Assembly (NCBI RefSeq): GCF_005048155.1
Contig: NZ_SUMB01000016.1
Coordinates: forward strand, 1 to 64,000
From: Streptomyces piniterrae
Lineage (GTDB): Bacteria; Actinomycetota; Actinomycetes; Streptomycetales; Streptomycetaceae
DNA: 64,000 nt
Direction of reading: 5' to 3'
Below are positions 1-7,794 of this stretch, one piece after another. Position numbers and translations under genes: made by a program. The notes below the pieces were generated by a model. The model was not told where the DNA came from. It worked only from the letters and a program-made list of their open reading frames with translations, and ran no database searches. Each line of letters begins with the position of its first letter. Within the stretch, counting starts at the first letter, position 1.

Positions 1-366
1 GCGGTCCTGATTTTCGCCGGTGCGTTTCGGCCTTTCGGCTTCTTCGCGGTTCCAACCTTACCAGATCCGTTTCCGTCTCCGGCCCCCTGTTGGAGCGGGG
101 TTGACCGTCCGGCTTTCGCTTTTCGGCTTTTCCGACTCTATCAGATTCAGCCCGTGCCGTTTCCGGCCCGAATTTGTTTCTGATATACCCGTCGAAGGGG
201 CTTGCCTTTCGGCTTTTCCGACTTTATCAGAAGGCGAGCGGTCGAATTAATCGACCGGACGCTGCTGGTAAGAGGTCGGGGCGCCTCGCCGAATTGATTT
301 TCCGGCCGAAGCGGAGATAGACACTATCCGCTGCGCTCGGACTGTCCAGTCCGTCGCAACCGTTTG
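1..366 (-). other. 5' leader of an rRNA operon running off the left edge
   Basis: Read on the minus strand, this stretch has no good gene but carries the repeated motif CTGATA(A/G)AGTCGGAA, near 230-216 and 145-130, with a degenerate third copy near 66-52. Each copy is followed by short GAAAGC- or GAAACG-type runs. From memory this is the pattern of Streptomyces 16S rRNA leaders upstream of the antitermination and RNase III sites. Two promoters lie just upstream at 321-395. The 16S gene itself would lie beyond base 1, so its presence is inferred and not seen. A non-coding repeat cluster of another kind remains possible. Confidence 0.65.
321..348 (-). promoter_or_regulatory. Second vegetative-type promoter for the leftward leader
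   Basis: TGGACA (348-343) and TAGTGT (326-321) on the minus strand are 16 bases apart. Together with the stronger promoter about 46 bases upstream this gives a tandem promoter array, as is usual for Streptomyces rRNA operons. The -35 box overlaps a small inverted repeat, GGACTGGACAGTCC. Confidence 0.5.
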
Positions 367-395
367 AATCTACCTCCCCCTGTCACCCGTGTCAA
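367..395 (-). promoter_or_regulatory. Consensus HrdB-type promoter (rrn P, distal)
   Basis: On the minus strand TTGACA (395-390) and TAGATT (372-367) are separated by exactly 17 bases. This is close to the best consensus for the main vegetative sigma factor. Transcription would start near 360 and run left into the rRNA-type leader. It points away from the SpoIIM-like gene, whose stop codon is at 449. Confidence 0.7.
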
Positions 396-448
396 CGGGT
401 TCCGTGGGGCGAAGAGGAGATTAGCAGGTCAGCGGGGGCTGACGCACA

Positions 449-1456
449 TCACGCGGCGGTCGGCAGGGCGGCCTCGCGGTCGGTGGACTCGACGTCGCCG
501 GTCTCGCCGGCGCGTACGGCGCGGCCGCCGAGGACGTAGACGTACAGGAGGAATGCCAGCTCGGCGGTGATGCCGATGCCGATACGGGCCCAGGTGGGCA
601 GGCCCGAGGGGGTGACAAAGCCTTCGAGGGCGCCGGATATGAAGAGCACGGCGGCGAGGCCGATGGCGACGCCGAGGGCGGAGCGGCCCTCCTCCGCCAG
701 GGCCGTGCGTCGGCTGCGGGGGCCCGGGTCGATGAGGGTCCAGCCCAGGCGGAGGCCGATGCCGGCCGCGACGAACACGGCGGTGAGTTCGAGAAGGCCG
801 TGCGGAAGGATCAGGCCCAGGAAGGTGTCGAGGCGGCCTGCCGAGGACATCAGGCCGATGCCGACGCCCAGGTTGAGCATGTTCGTGAAGAGGACCCAGA
901 GGACGGGGAGGCCGGCGAAGGCGCCCAGGACCAGGCAGAGGGCGACGGCTTGGGCGTTGTTCGTCCATACCTGGGCGGCGAAGGACGCGGCGGGGTGGCT
1001 GGAGTAGTACGTCTCGTACTGGCCACCGGGGCGGGTCATGTCGCGGAGGTCCTGGGGGGCGCCGATGGCCGCCTGCACTTCGGGGTGGGTGGCGATCCAC
1101 CAGCCCAGGAGGGCGGCGACCGCGGTGGAGAGGATCGCGGTGGGCATCCACCAGCGGCGCAGGCGGTAGACCGCGGCGGGGAAGCCCGTGGTGAAGAAGC
1201 GGGCGGCGTCGCGCCAGGAGGCCTTGCGGGCTCCGGTGACCGCGCTGCGGGCACGCGCCACAAGTGAGGTGAGGCGGCCGGTCAGCGCGGGGTCGGGGGC
1301 GCTGGAGCGGAGGAGGGAGAGGTGGGTGGTGACCCGTTGGTAGAGCGTGACCAGTTCGTCGGCCTCGGCGCCGGTGAGGCTGCGTTTGCGGCGCAGCAGC
1401 GTTTCGAGACGGTCCCATTCGGCGCGATGCGCCGCAACGAAGACATCGAGGTCCAT
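449..1456 (-). CDS. SpoIIM family (stage II sporulation protein M-like) membrane protein
   Basis: This 335-residue protein has a basic, helical N-terminal cytoplasmic part (about residues 1-100), then about five hydrophobic segments in residues 105-315 that include a TLIDPGPRSRR stretch between helices. That is the layout of the SpoIIM/DUF95 family. In Bacillus SpoIIM belongs to the DMP hydrolase complex used in engulfment; in actinobacteria the family is general and its role is not settled. The ATG at 1456 has AAGGAGCG about 9 bases upstream. It is divergent from the RDD gene with 110 bases between them, a pairing often seen in actinobacteria. The family call is firm but the function is unknown. 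Confidence 0.85.
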   Translation of the reverse strand: MDLDVFVAAHRAEWDRLETLLRRKRSLTGAEADELVTLYQRVTTHLSLLRSSAPDPALTGRLTSLVARARSAVTGARKASWRDAARFFTTGFPAAVYRLRRWWMPTAILSTAVAALLGWWIATHPEVQAAIGAPQDLRDMTRPGGQYETYYSSHPAASFAAQVWTNNAQAVALCLVLGAFAGLPVLWVLFTNMLNLGVGIGLMSSAGRLDTFLGLILPHGLLELTAVFVAAGIGLRLGWTLIDPGPRSRRTALAEEGRSALGVAIGLAAVLFISGALEGFVTPSGLPTWARIGIGITAELAFLLYVYVLGGRAVRAGETGDVESTDREAALPTAA

Positions 1457-1566
1457 ACGGTGTCGCTCCTTGCAGCGCGGTGAGTGGGTGCCGGGTCAGC
1501 TTGGCAGACTGGCCGTGCCCGGCGTGGGGTGGGCGGGGCTTCGGGGAACGAGAGGGAGTGGGCGCG

Positions 1567-2565
1567 GTGAGTGAGCTCGTAACAGGTGAAGCGGTGGTGC
1601 TGGGGCTGCGGCCGGCCAGATTGCCGAGCCGGGCGCTGGCGATGATGGTCGATCTTGTCGTGGCCTGGGGGCTCTATATCGCGGTGTCGCTGTTGTTGGT
1701 GAGTGCGACGTCGTCGCTGGACAGTGCCGCGGAGGCCGCCGTCGCGGTGGCCACGTTCGTCCTGGTGCAGGTCGGGATACCGATCGTGATCGAGACGCTG
1801 AGCCACGGTCGGTCGCTGGGGAAGCTGATGTGCGGGCTGCGGGTGCTGCGGGAGGACGGCGGGCCGATCCGGTTTCGGCATGCGCTGGTACGCGGGGCCA
1901 TAGGGGCCATCGAGATCGTGCTGACCCTGGGGGTGGTGGCGTCCATCGCCTCGCTGGTCTCGGCGCGGGGGCGGCGGATCGGGGATGTTTTCGCGGGGAC
2001 CCTGGTCGTGCGGGAGCGGATCCCCGTGGCGGAGGGCGGGGTGGCGCTGCCGCCGCCTCCGGCGTGGCTGGTGGCGGAGCTCGGAGGGCTGGATCTGTCG
2101 CGGGTGCCGGACGCCTGGTGGCTGACGGTGCGGCAGTACCTGTCGCGGGTGGGTCAGCTGGACGGGCAGGCCGGCTGGGCGATGGCGGGGCGGCTTGCGG
2201 AGGACCTGCGGGGGTTCACCGGGACGGCGGGGCCTGCGGGGGTGCATCCGGTGGCGTATCTGGCCGCTGTGGTGGGTGAGCGGCAGGCGCGGGAGGCGCA
2301 GCGGGCCTTCGGGGCTTCGTCGGGCGCCCCGGCGGTGGCGCGGGGAGAGGAGGGACCGAGGGCCTCGATGGAGAGCGCGGGGGACGTCGTGGCGTCGGCT
2401 GGGCAGGGAGCAGCCGACGGGGCGTCCGGCGGGGCGTGGTCGCTGCCGGGAGGCGTGCCGGTGGCTGGGGGCGGCTCGGCGCCTGTGGGGCGAGTGGTGG
2501 CGCGGGCGGACGGCGAGCGGAGTGGCGGTGGCGAGGCGCGTACGGGGTTTGCGCCGCCGGCGTGA
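1567..2565 (+). CDS. RDD family membrane protein
   Basis: The 332-residue product has an RDD-type domain in about residues 15-150: an RALAMMVDLVV segment near the N-terminus, two further hydrophobic helices and a GRRIGDVFAGTLVV signature. It continues into a long Gly/Ala/Ser-rich, probably cytoplasmic tail that is poorly conserved in such proteins. I chose the GTG at 1567 (VSELVTGEAVVLGL) because GAGGGAG lies just upstream; an in-frame ATG at 1480 would add 29 atypical residues. RDD proteins are membrane proteins of mixed or unknown function, some linked to ion transport. It shares a divergent promoter region with the SpoIIM-like gene. Confidence 0.85.
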   Translation: MSELVTGEAVVLGLRPARLPSRALAMMVDLVVAWGLYIAVSLLLVSATSSLDSAAEAAVAVATFVLVQVGIPIVIETLSHGRSLGKLMCGLRVLREDGGPIRFRHALVRGAIGAIEIVLTLGVVASIASLVSARGRRIGDVFAGTLVVRERIPVAEGGVALPPPPAWLVAELGGLDLSRVPDAWWLTVRQYLSRVGQLDGQAGWAMAGRLAEDLRGFTGTAGPAGVHPVAYLAAVVGERQAREAQRAFGASSGAPAVARGEEGPRASMESAGDVVASAGQGAADGASGGAWSLPGGVPVAGGGSAPVGRVVARADGERSGGGEARTGFAPPA

Positions 2566-2688
2566 GGCGCGGGCGCCGGTGCGGCGGGCAGCGTGTGCTG
2601 GTGTGGCGTGTGGGGGTTGGGGCCTGGGCCGGGCGGCGGTCCGTCGGTGGCGGGTGAGGTGGCTGGCGGTTGCCGGATGACGGGGCCG

Positions 2689-3303
2689 TCAGGTGAATGT
2701 CGACGGTGGGGATTCGAGGGATTCGAGTTCGATGCCGGGGGCTGAGAGCACGACGTCGCCGGCGATGTGGACGGTGTGCTGTTCGCCCGTCTCCAGGTCG
2801 TTGACCTGGTATTCGTCGGCGATGAGGGGTCCGTTGTCAGTGGCGTGTGGTGTGCTTTTCACCAGGGCCCAGGACTGATCGAGAGTACGCGGGGCGAGGA
2901 CGGGGGGTGTGAAGGCCACCAGCCGGGTGCGGACGGCTCCGGCGCCGAGGGCGGGGCGGAGCAGGCGGGCGGTGGCGATGAGGAATGCGGGGGACGCGCC
3001 GGTGAAGGCGTGGGCGGGGACGTTGCCTTCGGTGGCGTGTTCGCCGGTCGGGTCGGTGCGCACCCAGGTGACGCCCTCGAGGGCGGCGCCGCGGACCTGC
3101 CAGGCGGAGGCGTGGAGTTCGAGGCGGATGGGGCGGCCGAGGTCGTCGAGGGTGAGGTCCACGGAGCCCGCGTGATCGCCGGTGGGGGTGGTGATCTGGG
3201 AGACATAGCGCCAGCCGGAGGGGCCGGTGGCGCAGTGGAAGTGCTCTTCGCCGAGGGGGGTGTGATCGTGCGGGTCGTGCAGGGAGTAGTGGCCGCGGGG
3301 CAT
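2689..3303 (-). CDS. Conserved hypothetical protein, 204 aa
   Basis: I do not recognise a named domain. The protein has no signal peptide or membrane helix and looks like a mainly beta-stranded soluble protein, with alternating hydrophobic strands and many charged and Thr residues. The N-terminus is His-rich (HYSLHDPHDHTPLGEEHFH). It starts with ATG at 3303 and codon use matches the neighbours. It lies downstream of ahcY on the same strand, with about 140 bases and a hairpin between them, so co-transcription is uncertain. A lipid- or glycolipid-binding beta fold is only a guess. Confidence 0.6.
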   Translation of the reverse strand: MPRGHYSLHDPHDHTPLGEEHFHCATGPSGWRYVSQITTPTGDHAGSVDLTLDDLGRPIRLELHASAWQVRGAALEGVTWVRTDPTGEHATEGNVPAHAFTGASPAFLIATARLLRPALGAGAVRTRLVAFTPPVLAPRTLDQSWALVKSTPHATDNGPLIADEYQVNDLETGEQHTVHIAGDVVLSAPGIELESLESPPSTFT

Positions 3304-3349
3304 GGGGGATGCAGTCCTTCGGGCGGGCCGGTGGTGGGGCCTTTACGGG

Positions 3350-3381
3350 CCAGGCCCCCGCCGCGAACGGCGAGGGCCTGG
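3350..3381 (-). terminator. Hairpin after ahcY
   Basis: An 8-base arm CCAGGCCC pairs with GGGCCTGG, and an inner GCCG/CGGC stem caps with CGAA. It lies about 60 bases past the ahcY stop on the minus strand. There is no T run, as is usual in Streptomyces terminators. Confidence 0.5.
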
Positions 3382-3441
3382 ATTCACCGGCTGCTGTTGG
3401 TGATCACTCGCCGGTCGGGGTGACCGGCGGGGTGGGTGTGA

Positions 3442-4899
3442 TCAGTAGCGGTAGTGGTCGGGCTTGTACGGACCCTCGACCTTGACGCCGATGTAGGCGG
3501 CCTGCTCCGGGCGCAGCTCGGTGAGCTTGACGCCGAGGGAGTCGAGGTGGAGGCGGGCGACCTTCTCGTCGAGGTGCTTGGGGAGCACGTAGACGTCGGT
3601 CGGGTATTCCTCCGGCTTGGTGAACAGCTCGATCTGGGCCAGGGTCTGGTCCGCGAAGGAGTTGGACATCACGAAGGAGGGGTGTCCGGTGGCGTTGCCG
3701 AGGTTGAGGAGGCGGCCCTCGGACAGCACGATCAGGACCTTGCCGTCCGGGTGGGTCCAGGTGTGGACCTGGGGCTTGACCTCGTCCTTGACGATGCCCT
3801 CGATCTTGGCCAGGCCGGCCATGTCGATCTCGTTGTCGAAGTGACCGATGTTGCCGACGATGGCCTGGTGCTTCATCCGCGCCATGTGCGAGGCGAGGAT
3901 GATGTCCTTGTTGCCGGTGGTGGTGATGAAGATGTCGGCGGTCTCGACGACGTCTTCGAGGGTGGTGACCTGGTAGCCGTCCATCGCCGCCTGCAGGGCG
4001 CAGATCGGGTCGATCTCGGTGATGATCACGCGGGCGCCCTGGCCGCGCAGCGACTCCGCGCAGCCCTTGCCGACGTCGCCGTAGCCGCAGACCACGGCGG
4101 TCTTGCCGCCGATGAGGACGTCGGTGGCGCGGTTGATGCCGTCGATCAGCGAGTGGCGGCAGCCGTACTTGTTGTCGAACTTCGACTTGGTGACGGCGTC
4201 GTTCACGTTGATCGCCGGGAAGAGCAGGTCACCGTCGCGCTGCATCTCGTAGAGACGGTGGACGCCGGTGGTGGTCTCCTCGGTGACACCGCGGATCTCG
4301 GAGGCGAGCTTGGTCCACTTCTCCGGGGTCTCGGCGAGCGTGCGGGTGAGCAGCTCCAGGATGGCGCGGTGCTCCTCGCTCTCGGCGGTCTCGACCGCGG
4401 GGACCTTGCCGGCCTTCTCGTACTCCACGCCCTTGTGGACGAGGAGGGTGGCGTCACCGCCGTCGTCGAGGATCATGTTGGGGCCGCCGGTGGGCGAGTT
4501 CGGCCAGGTCAGGGCCTGCTCGGTGCACCACCAGTACTCCTCCAGGGTCTCGCCCTTCCAGGCGAAGACCGGGACGCCCTGGGGGTTGTCCGGGGTCCCG
4601 TCGGGGCCGACGGCGATGGCCGCGGCGGCGTGGTCCTGGGTGGAGAAGATGTTGCAGGACGCCCAGCGGACCTCGGCGCCGAGGGCGACCAGGGTCTCGA
4701 TCAGGACGGCGGTCTGCACGGTCATGTGCAGGGAACCGGTGACCCGGGCGCCGGCCAGCGGCTGGGTGGCGGCGTACTCCTTGCGGATCGCCATCAGGCC
4801 GGGCATCTCGTGCTCGGCGAGGGTGATCTCCTTGCGGCCGAAGGCGGCGAGGGAGAGGTCGGCGACCTTGAAGTCCTGGCCGGTGGCTGCTGTCGTCAT
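3442..4899 (-). CDS. ahcY: Adenosylhomocysteinase (S-adenosyl-L-homocysteine hydrolase)
   Basis: The enzyme reversibly splits S-adenosylhomocysteine into adenosine and homocysteine, removing the inhibitory by-product of SAM-dependent methylation in the cytosol. The 485-residue sequence is the long bacterial form. It has the NAD-binding glycine motif VCGYGDVGKGCAESL in the middle, the SLIDGINRATD segment just before it, the NIGHFDNEID stretch and the hallmark C-terminus KPDHYRY. The start ATG at 4899 is preceded by GAGGAGC. It is a single gene, divergent from the PTS gene with about 500 bases between. S. coelicolor calls the homologue sahH. Confidence 0.97.
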   Translation of the reverse strand: MTTAATGQDFKVADLSLAAFGRKEITLAEHEMPGLMAIRKEYAATQPLAGARVTGSLHMTVQTAVLIETLVALGAEVRWASCNIFSTQDHAAAAIAVGPDGTPDNPQGVPVFAWKGETLEEYWWCTEQALTWPNSPTGGPNMILDDGGDATLLVHKGVEYEKAGKVPAVETAESEEHRAILELLTRTLAETPEKWTKLASEIRGVTEETTTGVHRLYEMQRDGDLLFPAINVNDAVTKSKFDNKYGCRHSLIDGINRATDVLIGGKTAVVCGYGDVGKGCAESLRGQGARVIITEIDPICALQAAMDGYQVTTLEDVVETADIFITTTGNKDIILASHMARMKHQAIVGNIGHFDNEIDMAGLAKIEGIVKDEVKPQVHTWTHPDGKVLIVLSEGRLLNLGNATGHPSFVMSNSFADQTLAQIELFTKPEEYPTDVYVLPKHLDEKVARLHLDSLGVKLTELRPEQAAYIGVKVEGPYKPDHYRY

Positions 4900-5401
4900 G
4901 CGGGCTGCTCCTCGAGTGTCGAGGTGGATTCGGGCTGGGCAGTCTGCGGCGCGGGCTGGGGTGGTCCCTCAGCCCTAGCTGAGGGGTTGTGGGGGTGTAC
5001 GCGGAAGCGGACACACCTCTCCCCTGGCCGCAGCGCAGTCCGTCGGAGGCCCTCTCTCCCTCGGCCGGTCCGCTGGGCGGGCCGCCCGACCGCCATCAGC
5101 AGCGACGTCTGGCACTGCGCACGAATCTACACCGATCGGCCCAGTGGGCGCAGGCCGGACCGGCCATATCCGGGCGCTCGGGGGCTGGAGTGCGGTGCGG
5201 TGGCGGGGGTGTGGTGGTGGTTCGTCTCGGGTGTCCCGTACGCCTGATTCAGGGACCTCGTAGGGATCCTGCGGGGCCGCACGGGGCCTTGGGCGCCGCG
5301 TGCGCTGTCACAACTGTTGGTTCCCGGTCGCGGGTATTGCAGGATGCCGGGAGCGCGAGGACACTCGCACGATTCGCGCGCACGTTCGTGAGGAGAACCA
5401 C
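4900..5401. other. Divergent regulatory region between ahcY and the PTS gene
   Basis: No gene is supported in these 502 bases. On the ahcY side there is a hairpin at 4966-4985 and an isolated TAGATT -10-like box (5129-5124, minus strand) without a good -35. On the PTS side the last 20 bases hold the AGGAGAA ribosome binding site. Long open frames that cross here are codon-bias shadows of ahcY and fruA. Confidence 0.5.
4966..4985 (-). promoter_or_regulatory. Perfect hairpin in the ahcY leader
   Basis: CCCTCAGC pairs perfectly with GCTGAGGG around a four-base loop, about 65 bases upstream of the ahcY start. It has no T tract, so it is more likely a leader structure than a terminator. Its role is unknown. 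Confidence 0.45.
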
Positions 5402-7483
5402 GTGACCACCAGTCCAGCCGATCCCCCCAAGGGTGCGGGGAAGAGCGGGCAGGGGCTGAAGCTGCTCGCAGTGACCGCCTGCCCGACCGGCATCGCCCAC
5501 ACGTACATGGCCGCGGAGAAGCTGGCCCAGGCCGCCGAGTCCCTCGGCCATGAGATCAAGGTGGAGACCCAAGGCTCGATCGGGGCCGAGAACGTACTGT
5601 CTGACAACGATGTCAAGGACGCTGACGGCGTCATCATCGCCGCGGACAAGGACGTCGACCGCAGCCGGTTCGTCGGCAAGAGGGTCCTGGCGGTCGGGGT
5701 CGCGGAGGGCATCCATCACCCCGAGCGGCTGATCGAGCGGGTGCGGACCGCGCCCGTCCACAGCGGCGACGGGGACGGGCCCAGGACCAGCGAGGCGGGC
5801 GGGGCCGGCGGCAGGGAACGCAGCGTCGCGTACAAGGCGCTGATGAACGGCGTCAGTTACATGATCCCGTTCGTCGTGGCCGGCGGTCTGCTGATCGCGA
5901 TATCGCTGGCGCTGGGCGGCCACGCCAACCCCGAGGGTGGTCTGGTCATCCCCGACGGGTCGTTCTGGAAGCATGTGAACGACATCGGGGTCGTCGGCTT
6001 CACCCTGATGGTGCCGGTTCTGTCCGGCTATATCGCGTACGCGATCGGGGACCGGCCGGCGCTGGTGCCGGGCATGATCGGCGGCTGGATCGCCAACACC
6101 GGCTCGCTGTACGACTCCAAAGCGGGCGCGGGCTTCATCGGCGCCATCGTCACCGGCTTCCTGGCCGGCTATCTGGTGCTGTGGATCAAGAAGGTCAGGG
6201 TCCCGAAGTCCGTCCAGCCGATCATGCCGGTCATCGTGATCCCGATCGTCGCGACGACGGTGCTCGGGCTGTTCTTCATCTATGTCATCGGCCGGCCGAT
6301 CTCGTGGGTGTTCACGCATCTCACCGATCTGCTCGGCGGGATGACCGGGTCCAGCGCGGTCCTGCTGGGCGCGGTGCTCGGCCTGATGATCGCGTTCGAC
6401 ATGGGCGGGCCGGTCAACAAGACCGCGTTCCTCTTCGGCGCCGGGCTGATCGCGTCCGGCAACCAGACCGTGATGGGCATGTGTGCCGCCGCGATCCCGG
6501 TCATGCCGCTCGGGCAGGGGCTGGCAACGCTGATCCGTAAGCGTCTCTACTCCGAGCAGGAGCGGGAGACCGGTGTGGCGGCGCTGTTCATGGGGCTCTT
6601 CGGGATCTCCGAGGGCGCGATCCCGTTCGCCGCGGCTCGGCCGGCGCAGGTCATCCCGGCGAACATGCTGGGCGGCGCGGTGGCCGGTGCCGTCGCGGGG
6701 CTGACCGGGCTGACGGACGCGGTGCCGCACGGTGGTCCGATCGTGGCGGTGCTCGGTGCGGTCGGCGGGGTGCCGGCGTTCTTCCTCGCGGTCGCCGCCG
6801 GATCGGTGGTCACGGCGCTGGCCACGGTGGCGCTGGTGGATGTCGCGGAGCGGTGGAAGGACGGGGCCGCTGCTGTGCCGTCGCAGGTGCGCGAGCCGGC
6901 GCCGTCACAGGAGCCGGAGCCGGAGCCGGCGTTGGCGGGGGTCGGTGCCGCGGCGGCATCCCGTACGGGGGCGGGGGCGGCGGCTCCTGTAACGGCGACG
7001 GCGGACGCCGACGGCGCCGACGAGCGCGAGGTCCTCTCCGGTTACCTCACCGCGCAGACCGTGAAGGCCCGGCTCGAAGCCGTCGACAAGGAGGCGGCCA
7101 TCCGCGAGATGGCCGAGCTGGCGGCCCGCACGGGCAGGGTGGCGGATGTCGACGAGCTGGTCCGGGTGGCGCTGGCCCGTGAGGCGCAGGGCACCACCGG
7201 GCTCGGCGAGGAGATCGCGATTCCGCACGCCAAGACGGATGCGGTGACCTCGCCGGTGGTGGCGTTCGCGCGGTCCGCCGAGGGCATCGACTGGGGGTCG
7301 CTGGACGGGACGCGCGCCAAGCTCGTGTTCATGATCTCGGTGCCCGAGGCGGCGGCCGGGGACGAGCATCTGCGCATCCTGGCGCTGCTGTCGCGGAAGC
7401 TGATGGATGCGGACTTCCGGGCGCGGCTGCTGGGGGCGGGGGACGGGGCGGGGGTGCTGGGGGTTCTGGGGGAGATCCCCTAG
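5402..7483 (+). CDS. fruA: PTS fructose transporter, fused IIB-IIC-IIA
   Basis: This 693-residue permease would import fructose and phosphorylate it using phosphate from HPr. The order is IIB (residues about 18-125, phosphocysteine Cys27 in LLAVTACPTGIAHT), then membrane IIC (about 140-490, with GGLLIAISLALGG and GPVNKTAFLF), then an acidic Pro/Ala linker and a C-terminal IIA domain (about 540-693) whose phosphohistidine is His609 in IAIPHAKTD. I chose the GTG at 5402, which has AGGAGAA just upstream. No fruK, fruR, ptsI or ptsH lies nearby, so it depends on general PTS proteins encoded elsewhere. Fructose as substrate is inferred from the family. Confidence 0.9.
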   Translation: MTTSPADPPKGAGKSGQGLKLLAVTACPTGIAHTYMAAEKLAQAAESLGHEIKVETQGSIGAENVLSDNDVKDADGVIIAADKDVDRSRFVGKRVLAVGVAEGIHHPERLIERVRTAPVHSGDGDGPRTSEAGGAGGRERSVAYKALMNGVSYMIPFVVAGGLLIAISLALGGHANPEGGLVIPDGSFWKHVNDIGVVGFTLMVPVLSGYIAYAIGDRPALVPGMIGGWIANTGSLYDSKAGAGFIGAIVTGFLAGYLVLWIKKVRVPKSVQPIMPVIVIPIVATTVLGLFFIYVIGRPISWVFTHLTDLLGGMTGSSAVLLGAVLGLMIAFDMGGPVNKTAFLFGAGLIASGNQTVMGMCAAAIPVMPLGQGLATLIRKRLYSEQERETGVAALFMGLFGISEGAIPFAAARPAQVIPANMLGGAVAGAVAGLTGLTDAVPHGGPIVAVLGAVGGVPAFFLAVAAGSVVTALATVALVDVAERWKDGAAAVPSQVREPAPSQEPEPEPALAGVGAAAASRTGAGAAAPVTATADADGADEREVLSGYLTAQTVKARLEAVDKEAAIREMAELAARTGRVADVDELVRVALAREAQGTTGLGEEIAIPHAKTDAVTSPVVAFARSAEGIDWGSLDGTRAKLVFMISVPEAAAGDEHLRILALLSRKLMDADFRARLLGAGDGAGVLGVLGEIP

Positions 7484-7510
7484 GGGGTGTTCGAACAGAT
7501 CCCCTAGGGG
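7473..7510. repeat. Triple palindrome at the fruA stop codon
   Basis: Two copies of AGATCCCCTAGGGG (7473-7486 and 7497-7510) flank the palindrome TGTTCGAACA (7488-7497). The TAG stop of the PTS gene is inside the first copy. Each CCCCTAGGGG is itself a perfect palindrome. Confidence 0.8.
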
Positions 7511-7556
7511 ATGCGTGGGCCCCCTGCGGGTCCACAACGTGGGGGCGTGGGGCGGT

Positions 7557-7672
7557 ATTCCCGTTGGCTCGCGTGATTCCCGTTGGCTCGCGGCATTCCC
7601 GTTGGCTCGCGGCATTCCCGTCGGGTCGCGGATATTCCCGTCGGCTCGCGTCGTTCCCGTCGGCTCGCGTGG
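7557..7672. repeat. Six-copy 19-20 bp tandem repeat
   Basis: The unit is (A/G)TTCCCGT(T/C)GG(C/G)TCGCGNN. Copies start at 7557, 7576, 7595, 7614, 7634 and 7653; five are 19 or 20 bases and the sequence drifts from a GTTGG to a GTCGG version along the array. It lies in the convergent gap after the PTS gene, before the terminator. No gene covers it. There are no spacers, so it is not a CRISPR array. Confidence 0.85.
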
Positions 7673-7732
7673 AAAGGTGTCCGGGCCCCGGCGGCCCTGG
7701 TCCGTGCGCTCGGAGAAGGCCCCCGTACGGAG

Positions 7733-7767
7733 AAGGCCCCCGCACTCGGTGGGAGTGCGGGGGCCTT
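7733..7767. terminator. Bidirectional terminator between fruA and the CDF gene
   Basis: A perfect 14-base stem (AAGGCCCCCGCACT / AGTGCGGGGGCCTT) with a 7-base loop lies between convergent genes. It ends in TTT on the plus strand and is preceded by AA, so it can serve both strands. Confidence 0.85.
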
Positions 7768-7794
7768 TGTGCCTGCGGGTCGGCGGGGCGGTGG

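Noticed and set aside
364..570. Plus-strand frame of Arg-rich product next to SpoIIM
   Set aside because: It overlaps the SpoIIM gene antisense and consists mainly of Arg, a GC-skew artefact.
4900..5060. SAH riboswitch in the ahcY leader
   Set aside because: On the minus strand GCGCTGC and CCAGG occur close together as in that riboswitch, but there is no P2 stem between them and no downstream AACGGCGCTC-like segment for the pseudoknot.
3454..5247. Long open frame antisense to ahcY (597 codons)
   Set aside because: High-GC codon bias opens such frames on the other strand; the product is Gly/Val/Asp-rich without a family, while ahcY is certain.
7557..7672. CRISPR array
   Set aside because: Units abut without spacers, are only 19-20 bases, and no cas genes are near.
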